Made by a program: the position numbers and the translations under genes. The notes under the pieces are model-generated. The model worked only from the letters and a program-made list of their open reading frames with translations, searched no databases and was not told where the DNA came from. Below are positions 6,384 to 13,933 of a DNA stretch of 15,941 nt, piece by piece. The number at the start of each line of letters is the position of its first letter. Position 1 is the stretch's first letter. This stretch comes from Candidatus Zixiibacteriota bacterium (GTDB taxonomy: Bacteria; Zixibacteria; MSB-5A5; RBG-16-43-9): assembly GCA_029858245.1 (NCBI GenBank), contig JAOUFL010000022.1:1-15941 (forward strand), given 5' to 3'.

Positions 6384-6746
6384 TTATTTTCCTATAAGCA
6401 ATACCCCGATGAAAATCAAACCCACGCCAGCCCATTTATACATAGAAAATGGCTCTTTAAAAACCTGCCAGGAGAAAAGAACTATCAGTGCATAACCTGT
6501 GCTCATCATCAACGGATAAGCAAAGGATAGATAGGTTCTGGATAAAACCACCATATATAATGCCACGCTGGCAACGTAAGAGGAGATGCCCAGAATTACA
6601 AAAGGAGAGCTGAAAAAAACCTTGTTGAAATCCAGTATAAGCAGCTGCGGGTCTATTGCTCCGACCTTATTCATCCCCGCTTTTAAGAATATATGCCCGC
6701 AGACATTCAAAAGGATTGCTGCAAATATCATAATCCACTGAATCAT
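6384..6746 (-). CDS. SMR/EamA-like small membrane transporter
   Basis: A 120-residue protein with four hydrophobic helices (about 3-20, 47-66, 74-93 and 101-119), the size of one EamA half or an SMR/ArnE-ArnF subunit. Signs of the family: CGHIFLKAGM (residues 16-25), YLSFAYPLMMSTGYALIV (72-89) and FKEPFS followed by WAGVGLIFIGVLLIG (95-119). Such proteins work as dimers, either exporting small compounds or flipping lipid-linked sugars (ArnE/F); the substrate here cannot be read. Its ATG overlaps the stop of the MFS gene by ATGA (6743-6746), so the two are translated together and may share a pathway. No GC-rich terminator is visible downstream. Confidence 0.75.
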   Translation of the reverse strand: MIQWIMIFAAILLNVCGHIFLKAGMNKVGAIDPQLLILDFNKVFFSSPFVILGISSYVASVALYMVVLSRTYLSFAYPLMMSTGYALIVLFSWQVFKEPFSMYKWAGVGLIFIGVLLIGK

Positions 6747-8212
6747 AAGTTCTTACCTCCTGTTATTTTTTTCTTTACTCCAAAAGCCGAAATTGCCCAG
6801 GTTACCAAGGTCCAGGTTCCCTTTCCCAGGGGAAGGCGGTTGAAGAAGAGATAACCCATCTCCTGAACCATCTCCTGGGTTGGTCTGCTCTTGTGCTCTT
6901 TCAGCTTCTTCAAAAACAGGAGCCCGAAGATCCTGCCTGCTCCTGAAAGAACAAAGAGTATATGAAAGTTCAGAAAGACCTGGCCTTTGAAAACCAATCT
7001 GAACCAGCCTAACTGTTGAGCTATGATCCCTCCTAAAGCTGCGGATATAAACAGAACCACTCCGTTGGTGGCTGCAATGGTAGCCAGATAATAGCTTCTT
7101 CCCTGCTGGGGAGAGAGCGCTATGACCACGTTAAAAGAGGCAAGGGTAAAACCAGACCAGAAAATTCCTCCCATAACCGCATCGATCCACAAAGGGAAAA
7201 TATTCTGGGGTGTAACAAAAAGCCATAAAAAAGGTATGAGAAAAATAAAAACCACATTGAAGGTCAGCACCGGTTTGTTGCCATATTTATCAATAGCCTT
7301 CCCCCATAGCGGCTGCATAAAAAGCCCTACCACCCCGGCCAGGATGGAGAAAAGTGATATCAGATAGAAATCCAGGTGAAGGTTCTTCAGCATATGCGGT
7401 GTCCAGAAAGGTGCGGAGATGCCGGTAACTAAAGACCAGTAAATAAAAAAATAAATCAGAGTTCTGAAATTTTTATCCGAGAGGGGGATTCGAAGGGCAT
7501 CTGTTAAACTTACCTTTTGATGGGATAACATCTTCGGCTCTGGCTGGTGGCTCAAAAAGAATGCCGCCATCAAGGCTGAGAGCACGGCTAAAAGGAATAT
7601 CAGAGAAAAGGCAAAGCCTGCTGGATTCTCCTTCAGAAAACCTGATATGAAATCTGGCAGGTAATAACTAATTCTGGCACTATCGGTTCTAAAATAATCT
7701 ATCAGCTTGGCACCTGCAAAATTCGACCCCATAGTTATAAATCCCAGGGTGGTATTCCTGATGCCGAAATACCTGCCTCTGTTCTCCTCCGGGACTAAAT
7801 CTGACATCCAGGAGAGCCAGGCAACTGCCACCAGATTAGCCACTGCCGAGGATATAGAAAGAAATAATAAAAATATCCCGATCTTGACGTGCTGGTTTTC
7901 CGGGAAAAAAGGCAGGAAAACGAAAATCAGAAAAATCGAGCGGAATAGAAGCGATCCCAACAGGTTGAATTTTTTTCTTCTCCTGAGCTTTTCGATTATC
8001 AGTGCACCGGGTAGTTGAAAAGCCTGGGCTAAAAAGGGGAAAGCCGCAACCAGTCCCAGCTGAAAATCGTTCGCCCCCAGGTAAAGTGCATAACCAGCCA
8101 GGAAAGGACCTGTGGTCAGGGCAGTAAATACAGCCGCAAAAGAACCTTCGTAAATAGAGATTCTCAAGCCCTTGTCTATCTGCTTTTTTTTTAACTCAGC
8201 CTGAGTGTTCAT
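6743..8212 (-). CDS. Major facilitator superfamily transporter
   Basis: A 489-residue integral membrane protein with about twelve hydrophobic segments. The first is at about residues 26-48 (GSFAAVFTALTTGPFLAGYALYLG) and the basic cytoplasmic loop EKLRRRKKFN (74-83) follows helix 2. The loop after helix 4 carries SDLVPEENRGRYFGIRN (about 137-153), a version of the MFS signature. WGKAIDKYGNKPV in the second half (about 303-315) is the repeated signature, as expected from the internal duplication of MFS proteins. There is a long central loop (QPEPKMLSHQ) and a basic tail. The substrate is unknown. It heads a two-gene unit with the SMR-like gene, divergent from the trehalose operon. Only a weak ribosome site (AGGA, about 17 nt upstream) is seen at ATG 8212. 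Confidence 0.85.
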   Translation of the reverse strand: MNTQAELKKKQIDKGLRISIYEGSFAAVFTALTTGPFLAGYALYLGANDFQLGLVAAFPFLAQAFQLPGALIIEKLRRRKKFNLLGSLLFRSIFLIFVFLPFFPENQHVKIGIFLLFLSISSAVANLVAVAWLSWMSDLVPEENRGRYFGIRNTTLGFITMGSNFAGAKLIDYFRTDSARISYYLPDFISGFLKENPAGFAFSLIFLLAVLSALMAAFFLSHQPEPKMLSHQKVSLTDALRIPLSDKNFRTLIYFFIYWSLVTGISAPFWTPHMLKNLHLDFYLISLFSILAGVVGLFMQPLWGKAIDKYGNKPVLTFNVVFIFLIPFLWLFVTPQNIFPLWIDAVMGGIFWSGFTLASFNVVIALSPQQGRSYYLATIAATNGVVLFISAALGGIIAQQLGWFRLVFKGQVFLNFHILFVLSGAGRIFGLLFLKKLKEHKSRPTQEMVQEMGYLFFNRLPLGKGTWTLVTWAISAFGVKKKITGGKNL

Positions 8213-8272
8213 ACATATCTTTATTTCCTGATGTCATGAGATTTTTTGAGGATTAAAATATCTTATTTAAAG

Positions 8273-8300
8273 GTTTAAGTAAAGTACATTTTACATAAAC
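8273..8300. promoter_or_regulatory. Operator-like palindrome in the divergent spacer
   Basis: Arms GTTTAAGTAAA (8273-8283) and TTTACATAAAC (8290-8300) match at 10 of 11 positions around GTACAT. It lies 61 bp upstream of the MFS start and about 165 bp upstream of the otsA promoter. It could bind a dimeric regulator or form a hairpin in the MFS leader; no protein is assigned. Apart from this and the promoter at 8466, the 303-bp spacer holds nothing recognised. Confidence 0.4.
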
Positions 8301-8465
8301 TTTTTCGATTCAACTGCTTGTCGACAGGAGAAGTCATCCGGGAAGATTAATGGATTATATAACCATTTTTATTTTCATAAAAACTCTCTTGCCAGGAAAA
8401 CACCAAACGCATCATTAAATCCCGTTCAACAACTTGGACGTAAAGACAATTTTTCGTGATTGAGG

Positions 8466-8494
8466 TTGACAAACAGATGATTTTTTTTTATCAT
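8466..8494 (+). promoter_or_regulatory. Sigma-70-type promoter of the trehalose operon
   Basis: A TTGACA -35 box (8466-8471), a 17-nt spacer with a T-tract, and a TATCAT -10 box (8489-8494). Transcription would start near 8501-8503, leaving a leader of about 15 nt before the GTG at 8516. No operator-like repeat overlaps it. Confidence 0.7.
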
Positions 8495-8515
8495 TAACTA
8501 AGTTACGACGAAAGG

Positions 8516-10075
8516 GTGAGGCCTATTGTAAAGTTCAATAAGTTCGTCAGTAAAATAAAAGAGGCTACTGATGTAGCTATTAAAAAAGCTTTAGTGGAAA
8601 ACGACATGTATATTTCCTCTCATCAAAGCCTGATAGACCTGATCCGGAAAAAGCTTTCCATCTCGAAATTCATCATAGTGTCTAATCGGGAGCCTTATCT
8701 GCATTTCTATGAAGGTGATTCCATCCGCCATATACGCTATGCCAGCGGGCTGACTATTGCCTTAGACCCAATAGCAAACCTTAGTCAGGGGACCTGGGTA
8801 GCTCATGGTAGCGGCGATGCAGATATGGATACTACAGATGAGAAGGGAAAGGTTATGGTTCCTCCGGATGATCCTAAATACACTCTTAAAAGGATATGGC
8901 TTTCCAAAAAGGAAGAGTACGGATATTACTATGGATTCTCCAATCAGGTCTTGTGGCCACTTTGCCACGTAGCTTATATTCGTCCTAAATTTGAATTAGC
9001 ATACTGGAACTATTACCAGAGGGTAAACCAGCTCTTTGCCCAGGCAGTGGTGGAGGAGGTAAAAGGAGAAAAAGGGTTAGTCTTCTTGCAGGATTATCAT
9101 CTGGCTCTGTGTGCTCGATATATAAAGGAGCTGGACCCTAACCTTACAACTATTCTCTTCTGGCACATCCCCTGGCCCAATCCGGAGATCTTCCGCATCT
9201 GCCCCTGGAAGATAGAACTATTAGAGGGTCTTTTATCCAATGACTCCCTGGGTTTCCATCTGTCATATCATGCGGATAATTTTCTGAAGACCGTAGCCCT
9301 GGAACTGGAGGCAAAGATAGATTATGAGAAATGGGCTGTAGTACGCGGAGAGAAAAGCTGTCTGATCAAGTCCTACCCCATCAGTGTAGACTACCAGAAA
9401 ATTTCTTCAGCCGCTAACGACTTCCAGACCGAGGGTCAAATACAGGAGTTAAAAAAATATTATCGACTCAAGGACTATATCATCGGAATCGGCATTGATC
9501 GGATCGACTATACCAAAGGTATTCCAGAGAGGCTCAAGGCCTTAGACCGGTTTCTGGAAAAGTATCCTCAATATCAGGGTAAACTTACCTTCATTCAGAT
9601 CGCTGTTCCCAGCAGGGTTCATTTAGAGGTATACCAGGATATGATCGATCAGATCGAGAAAATGGTTGAGGATATAAACTGGAAATATTCTCAAAGTCAC
9701 TGGTCTCCCATAATCTATATCAAAAAACACCACGATTTCAGAGAGATAATCCCTTTCTATAAGATGGCGGATTTCTGTATAGTCAGCTCCCTGCACGATG
9801 GAATGAACTTGGTGGCTAAAGAATATATCTCTTCCAAGACAGAATTGAACGGGGTTTTAATCTTGAGCTGCTTCACCGGCTCTGCCCGGGAACTGGAGCA
9901 GGCTTTACTGGTCAATCCCTATGATGCGGAAAAATTTGCTGAAGCTATCAAAGAGGCAGTAGAGATGAAAAAAGATGAGAAAAGGTCACGTATGGAAAAA
10001 ATGAGAGAGGTCGTCTCAAACAATACCGTCTATCACTGGGCAGAGAAGATCATCAGCGACTTGATAAAATTGTAA
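8516..10075 (+). CDS. otsA: Trehalose-6-phosphate synthase (GT20 family)
   Basis: A 519-residue retaining glycosyltransferase that joins glucose from an NDP-glucose to glucose 6-phosphate, giving trehalose 6-phosphate in the cytoplasm. GT20 motifs: SNREP (56-60), SGLTIAL (77-83, glycine loop; usually GGL), NQVLWPLCH (143-151), QDYHL (192-196), FWHIPWP (215-221), DRIDYTKG (328-335, R329 and K334 binding the phosphates) and HDGMNLVAKEY (427-437, D428 and E436). The usual RDGMN is HDGMN here. An N-terminal helix of about 50 residues precedes the catalytic domain. The start is GTG 8516, with AAAGG directly against it; ATG 8606 is an alternative that would lose only the helix. Glucosylglycerol-phosphate synthase is a close relative, but the otsB neighbour favours trehalose. 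First gene of a five-gene operon. Confidence 0.9.
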   Translation: MRPIVKFNKFVSKIKEATDVAIKKALVENDMYISSHQSLIDLIRKKLSISKFIIVSNREPYLHFYEGDSIRHIRYASGLTIALDPIANLSQGTWVAHGSGDADMDTTDEKGKVMVPPDDPKYTLKRIWLSKKEEYGYYYGFSNQVLWPLCHVAYIRPKFELAYWNYYQRVNQLFAQAVVEEVKGEKGLVFLQDYHLALCARYIKELDPNLTTILFWHIPWPNPEIFRICPWKIELLEGLLSNDSLGFHLSYHADNFLKTVALELEAKIDYEKWAVVRGEKSCLIKSYPISVDYQKISSAANDFQTEGQIQELKKYYRLKDYIIGIGIDRIDYTKGIPERLKALDRFLEKYPQYQGKLTFIQIAVPSRVHLEVYQDMIDQIEKMVEDINWKYSQSHWSPIIYIKKHHDFREIIPFYKMADFCIVSSLHDGMNLVAKEYISSKTELNGVLILSCFTGSARELEQALLVNPYDAEKFAEAIKEAVEMKKDEKRSRMEKMREVVSNNTVYHWAEKIISDLIKL

Positions 10076-10087
10076 TCAGCTCGACTT

Positions 10088-10966
10088 ATGCGTTACTTCC
10101 TGGAAAGGGAATTCATACAGGGATTGGGGGAAAAAGTCAAAACAGCCCGAAATATCTTCCTCTTTTTAGATTATGATGGAACCCTGACTCCCATAAGAAA
10201 AAAGCCTGAGATGGCTTTACTTTCACCTGCGGCAAGAAACAATATAATAAGCCTCTCTTCCTCTCCTCGGATAGTATTGACCATAGTAAGCGGTCGTGCC
10301 TTAGATGAAATCCACAGGTTGATAAACTTAGCTCATATAAACTATGTAGGAAATCACGGGTTGGAGATACAGACCGGGTCCTTGCGGGAGGAGATTTCCC
10401 CTGCCGGGGAGATAAAAAAGAACATAGCCCTTTTCTGTCAGAAAATCAAGAGAAGCACAAAAGCATACTCTGGCATCTTAGTGGAAAACAAAGGACTAAC
10501 TGCCAGCATTCATTATCGCCTGGCAAAAAGCAAGATCCTGCCGGAGCTGAGGAAAATAGTAAGTTCAGTCATCTCCCCTTTTAGAAAAAAGTATGAATTA
10601 AGAGATGGCAAAAAGGTCCTGGAGATTAAACCAAAAACCAGAAGGAATAAAGGCTGGGCCACAGATAAGATAATTCGCCTTTATGACGGTAAAAGGAACT
10701 CCTCCTCCCTTTATTTTTATTTCGGCGATGATCTGACGGACGAAGATGCATTCAAGCTTATAAATCTGAGAAGGGGATTCAGCATATTACTCGCTAAAGG
10801 CGGGAGAAGTTCAGAAGCTCGTTATTATTTAGAAAATTCAAATGAGGTTCACTTATTTTTAACCTGGTTAAGGAAAGAATTAAACCTATCGAAAAATAAG
10901 AAACCTTCAAGATACAAGTCATTTATTTCGGATTTGAAGAAGGAGTATAAAAAACTGAATATGTAA
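10088..10966 (+). CDS. otsB: Trehalose-6-phosphate phosphatase (HAD superfamily)
   Basis: A 292-residue Mg-dependent phosphatase that removes phosphate from trehalose 6-phosphate, finishing the OtsA route. HAD motifs in order: DYDGTL (28-33; D28 nucleophile, D30 acid/base), TIVSGR (65-70), the K188-containing stretch after EIKP (179-182) and GDDLTDEDAF (213-222, metal-binding acids). Trehalose-phosphatase cap motifs are also present: VGNHGLEI (87-94), VENKGLTASIHYR (132-144). The length is slightly above the usual 230-270, with a basic tail of about 30 residues (KKPSRYKSF...KKEYKK). The ATG lies 12 bp after the otsA stop with no clear ribosome site, so translation is probably coupled. Confidence 0.9.
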   Translation: MRYFLEREFIQGLGEKVKTARNIFLFLDYDGTLTPIRKKPEMALLSPAARNNIISLSSSPRIVLTIVSGRALDEIHRLINLAHINYVGNHGLEIQTGSLREEISPAGEIKKNIALFCQKIKRSTKAYSGILVENKGLTASIHYRLAKSKILPELRKIVSSVISPFRKKYELRDGKKVLEIKPKTRRNKGWATDKIIRLYDGKRNSSSLYFYFGDDLTDEDAFKLINLRRGFSILLAKGGRSSEARYYLENSNEVHLFLTWLRKELNLSKNKKPSRYKSFISDLKKEYKKLNM

Positions 10967-10985
10967 TTTTTAACAGGAGGAGAAA

Positions 10986-11660
10986 ATGCCTGAAAGCCTT
11001 AGTCAACTTTATGAAGGAATAGTTGAAATCCTTACAACCATAGCTGATTTTCTTCCCACTTTGATCTTAGCTTTAATACTTTTGATCCTGGGCTGGTTTT
11101 TAGCCAGGTTAATGCGTATTATAGTGATCAGGGTTTTAGAACTTTTCAGATTCGACCGATTACTAAAAAGGGGTACAGCGGATGATTTACGGGAGAAGGA
11201 CAGGGCGAAGTCAAAGGAGTTGACAGGAAATCTGTTATACTGGTTTCTGATCTTAATCCTTCTGATCGTGGTGCTGGAGGTACTGGGCTTGAACATCGGC
11301 ACTCTGGTGCTGAGCAGGATTCTGGAGATACTTCCTCGTATATTCACCGCCATAATGGTTTTGATTATAGGACTGGTCTTGGTTTTGATTGCCGGAGAAA
11401 TAGCTCACACCCTTCTCTTGAATTCCAAGGTCAAGCATCCATTGATGTGGGTAAGGGGAATAAGATGGTTAACCTTAGCTTTTGTGATAGTTTTGGCTAT
11501 AGAACAACTGGGATTGGCTGCTCACCTGATGGTTAATTTAACTCTGATACTGGCTGGGGCGTTTTCCCTGGCTTTAGCCTTAGCCTTCGGCTTGGGTTGT
11601 AAGGATATCGCTAAGGATATAGTGGTGGAGTTGTTCAGAAAGGAAGAGGAAGAGAAATAA
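10986..11660 (+). CDS. TM-helix-repeat membrane protein, MscS-like without a beta domain
   Basis: A 224-residue integral membrane protein with about five helices (about 22-50, 84-106, 114-141, 155-175 and 181-207). FLPTLILALILLILGWFLAR (22-41) and ILPRIFTAIMVLIIGLVLVL (about 116-135) are two copies of the conserved TM-helix repeat found near mechanosensitive channels. The last helix ends LALAFGLGCKDIAKDIV, the glycine-rich sequence that in MscS-type proteins leads from the pore helix into the cytoplasmic beta domain. Here the protein stops about 12 residues later, so that domain is missing. It has a strong ribosome site (AGGAGGAG, 10975-10982). In a trehalose operon it may sense or relieve osmotic pressure; this is inference. 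Adding to this, the middle loop (DDLREKDRAKSKE) is highly charged. Confidence 0.75.
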   Translation: MPESLSQLYEGIVEILTTIADFLPTLILALILLILGWFLARLMRIIVIRVLELFRFDRLLKRGTADDLREKDRAKSKELTGNLLYWFLILILLIVVLEVLGLNIGTLVLSRILEILPRIFTAIMVLIIGLVLVLIAGEIAHTLLLNSKVKHPLMWVRGIRWLTLAFVIVLAIEQLGLAAHLMVNLTLILAGAFSLALALAFGLGCKDIAKDIVVELFRKEEEEK

Positions 11661-11662
11661 AG

Positions 11663-12445
11663 ATGGCAAAAGCAAAAAGAGTAGCTCCCTTTAAATTCTA
11701 TACCTCTGTCCCCCTGGTTGAGCTCACCGGACAGAAGGCAAAAAATTTGAAGGAGCTTAAAACGATAATAGAGGAGATAGACGGCTCTTCCATCTATTTT
11801 CACACTCATCATTACGTGAGAGAACATCACTTTTTATCCCAGGAGTATCCTTCAGATTTTGCCTACTGGGTAGCAGAGGTCCTGCAGGAAAAAGTACTGG
11901 GTGAGAAACTAGCTATCCTGGATCTGAGAAATTTCCCAACCATACGCTCACTAAGGGAGAAAATCGTAGAGCTGATTCTGGATTATCTGGATAAGACCTC
12001 CAGCACAAGAGATGTCCAGCCTGGAATGGAATTTCACTTTCGCCGCACAATCAGTGTGGTTATCACCACGCCCTACCAAGCAGATAGCCTGGCGGAATTC
12101 AGAAGATGTCTGGAAAAGGTAGACCTTTACTCTCTTTATTTCCATCTGATGGAATCTCGCCTGAGAGTTACAGGAGAAACCAACGATTTTTCCAGATGGA
12201 TCCGAGAGAACTTCGACAAAGAGTCATTGGCTCAGGCGATTGAAGACCTGGACCCTTATTTTTATCCCTTAGAACAGACCAAAGATAGGCTCCTGAAAAT
12301 TCTTGCCCGGGAAAGTTACAGGGAAAGGGTAAAACAAAAGCTATCCAGTTACACCACCAACAGCGGAATAGGAGAATTCCTACAGGGGAAGAAACCCTTC
12401 AATCGTTTTAAATCCAGCTTCCATAGATTAATGGGAGGAGAATAA
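11663..12445 (+). CDS. DUF5752 family protein, internally duplicated
   Basis: A 260-residue soluble protein of the DUF5752 type, which I recall as a neighbour of TreT genes; its function is unknown. It contains two copies of one module. Copy 1 is at about residues 10-110 (FKFYTSVPLVELTG, SSIYFHTHHYVREHHFL, YPSDFAYWVAEVL, LGEKLAILDLRNF). Copy 2 is at about 124-215 (FHFRRTISVVITTP, YSLYFHLMESRLRV, TNDFSRWIRENF, LAQAIEDLDPYFYPLEQ). Copy 1 keeps the His-rich HTHH...EHH stretch (47-56); copy 2 has lost most of these histidines, so any metal or catalytic site is probably in copy 1. There is no signal peptide or membrane helix. The ATG is 2 bp after the previous stop, with GAGGAAGAG inside the upstream gene as ribosome site. 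The position just before treT suggests a regulator or partner of TreT. Confidence 0.8.
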   Translation: MAKAKRVAPFKFYTSVPLVELTGQKAKNLKELKTIIEEIDGSSIYFHTHHYVREHHFLSQEYPSDFAYWVAEVLQEKVLGEKLAILDLRNFPTIRSLREKIVELILDYLDKTSSTRDVQPGMEFHFRRTISVVITTPYQADSLAEFRRCLEKVDLYSLYFHLMESRLRVTGETNDFSRWIRENFDKESLAQAIEDLDPYFYPLEQTKDRLLKILARESYRERVKQKLSSYTTNSGIGEFLQGKKPFNRFKSSFHRLMGGE

Positions 12446-12450
12446 GTACA

Positions 12451-13680
12451 ATGCAGGCGAGCATTTCAGATTACCAGAAGATAATCGGAAAAGAACATCT
12501 GGAAACCATATACAGGATAGCTGAAAGGCTCTCCGGCAAAAGGGTGAAGATGATTAATTCCACCTCTGTGGGTGGTGGAGTGGCTGAGATACTCTACCGT
12601 TTTGTTCCTCTGATGAATGAATTGGGGATTCAAACCTTCTGGGAGGTGATAAAAGGTGATGGTGAATTTTTTAACATCACTAAATCCATACACAACAGTC
12701 TGCACGGCAAAGAGGAGCCCTTAACTCAGGAGATGGAAAAAAAATTCCTGGAGGTTAATCAAAACAATGCTCGGAGTATGAGTTTCGATGAGGATTACGT
12801 TTTTATTCATGACCCCCAGCCCATAGCTCTGATAGAGGAGAAAGATAAACATAGGACCAGGTGGATCTGGCGCTGTCATATTGACATCTCTTCTCCTTTA
12901 GAATCGGTTTGGAACTTTCTTAAAAATTATGTGGAGATGTACGATGTCTCTATTTTCTCTGCTCCCAATTTTGCCCGCATGCTGAAAATTCCACAATATC
13001 AAATACCTCCTTCCATCGACCCTTTGAGTCCGAAGAACAGAGAAGTGCGACCCAGGGAGATTGAGAATACCTTAAAAAAATATAAGATCAATCCGGAACG
13101 TCCAATCATCACCCAGGTCTCCAGATTCGATAAGCTCAAGGACCCCTTGGGAGTAATCCATACATACAGGCTGGTGAAAAAAACTACTGACTGCCAGCTG
13201 ATCTTGGCTGGAGGAACTGCCACAGATGACCCGGAGTCAGTGGAGATTCTACCCCAGGTTTTATCCCAAGCTGAAGGAGACCCGGATATTCACATAATAG
13301 AGCTTCCCCCAAACTCGGATTTGGATGTTAATATACTTCAGAGAGCTTCAACTATTATCCTGCAGAAATCTTTGAAAGAGGGATTTGCTTTAACTGTGAC
13401 TGAGGCTTTATGGAAGAAAAAGCCGGTGGTAGCTTCAGCCGTAGGTGGCATTCCTCTGCAGGTGATACATAACTACACCGGGCTCTTAGTTCACTCTGTC
13501 GAGGGAGCAGCCTATAAAATCAGATATCTTTTGAACAATCCGGATTTAGCCAGAAGGCTGGGAGAAAACGGCTATCAGCACGTAAGGCACAATTTCCTGA
13601 TAACCCGACATCTGAGGGATTATCTCTTGCTTCTTATCGCCCTGGACCATCCGGGTGAGAATATAATCAATTTGGGGTAA
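12451..13680 (+). CDS. treT: Trehalose glycosyltransferring synthase (TreT type, GT4)
   Basis: A 409-residue GT-B glycosyltransferase, close to the length of archaeal TreT, which joins NDP-glucose and free glucose into trehalose in one reversible step. Motifs: N-terminal STSVGGGVAEIL (37-48) for the acceptor/donor loop, FIHDPQP (118-124), WRCHIDIS (140-147), SRFDKLKDPLG (224-234), LILAGG (250-255) and the GT4 E-x7-E motif SLKEGFALTVTEA (307-319, E310 and E318), followed by KPVVASAVGGIP. A GGGAGGAG ribosome site lies at 12433-12440 in the end of the upstream gene. It is the last gene of the operon and gives the cell a phosphate-independent route to, or use of, trehalose beside OtsAB. Other GT4 synthases are less likely given the HIDIS and STSVGGG motifs and the neighbours. 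Confidence 0.85.
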   Translation: MQASISDYQKIIGKEHLETIYRIAERLSGKRVKMINSTSVGGGVAEILYRFVPLMNELGIQTFWEVIKGDGEFFNITKSIHNSLHGKEEPLTQEMEKKFLEVNQNNARSMSFDEDYVFIHDPQPIALIEEKDKHRTRWIWRCHIDISSPLESVWNFLKNYVEMYDVSIFSAPNFARMLKIPQYQIPPSIDPLSPKNREVRPREIENTLKKYKINPERPIITQVSRFDKLKDPLGVIHTYRLVKKTTDCQLILAGGTATDDPESVEILPQVLSQAEGDPDIHIIELPPNSDLDVNILQRASTIILQKSLKEGFALTVTEALWKKKPVVASAVGGIPLQVIHNYTGLLVHSVEGAAYKIRYLLNNPDLARRLGENGYQHVRHNFLITRHLRDYLLLLIALDHPGENIINLG

Positions 13681-13933
13681 GCTTTTAATCTCGCTACCTG
13701 CTTTCAGGTGTTTTCACCCTGACAGCTTAACAGCCATATCTTGCGTCAGGAGGTAACTCCTGACACCACCATAGACGCCACAGATTCAATTGGTGAAATT
13801 TGTGTTTCATCTTCACCCCCTAACTGAGGTGTTGCGCCTCTATCCTTCAATAATTTTTATTATTGCCACAATCAAAACCAAACCCTATATTAACAGCTTA
13901 TTAAGATTTTAATTTCGTGGAAAAGGAAAATTA
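13681..13933. other. Structured spacer after the trehalose operon
   Basis: This 253-bp region holds several inverted repeats. They are ACCTG/CAGGT (13696-13700, 13705-13709, followed by GTTTT: a weak terminator candidate for treT), a perfect 8-bp hairpin GTCAGGAG/CTCCTGAC with a GTAA loop (13745-13752, 13757-13764) enclosed by GCGTC/GACGC (13743-13747, 13774-13778), and GGTGAA/TTCACC (13792-13797, 13812-13817). The last 80 bp are AT-rich. No ORF is credible. Confidence 0.5.

Noticed and set aside
11009..11353. Minus-strand ORF of 114 codons
   Set aside because: Antisense of the TM-helix-repeat gene; its Ser/Arg/Ile-rich product reflects the complementary strand of hydrophobic codons.
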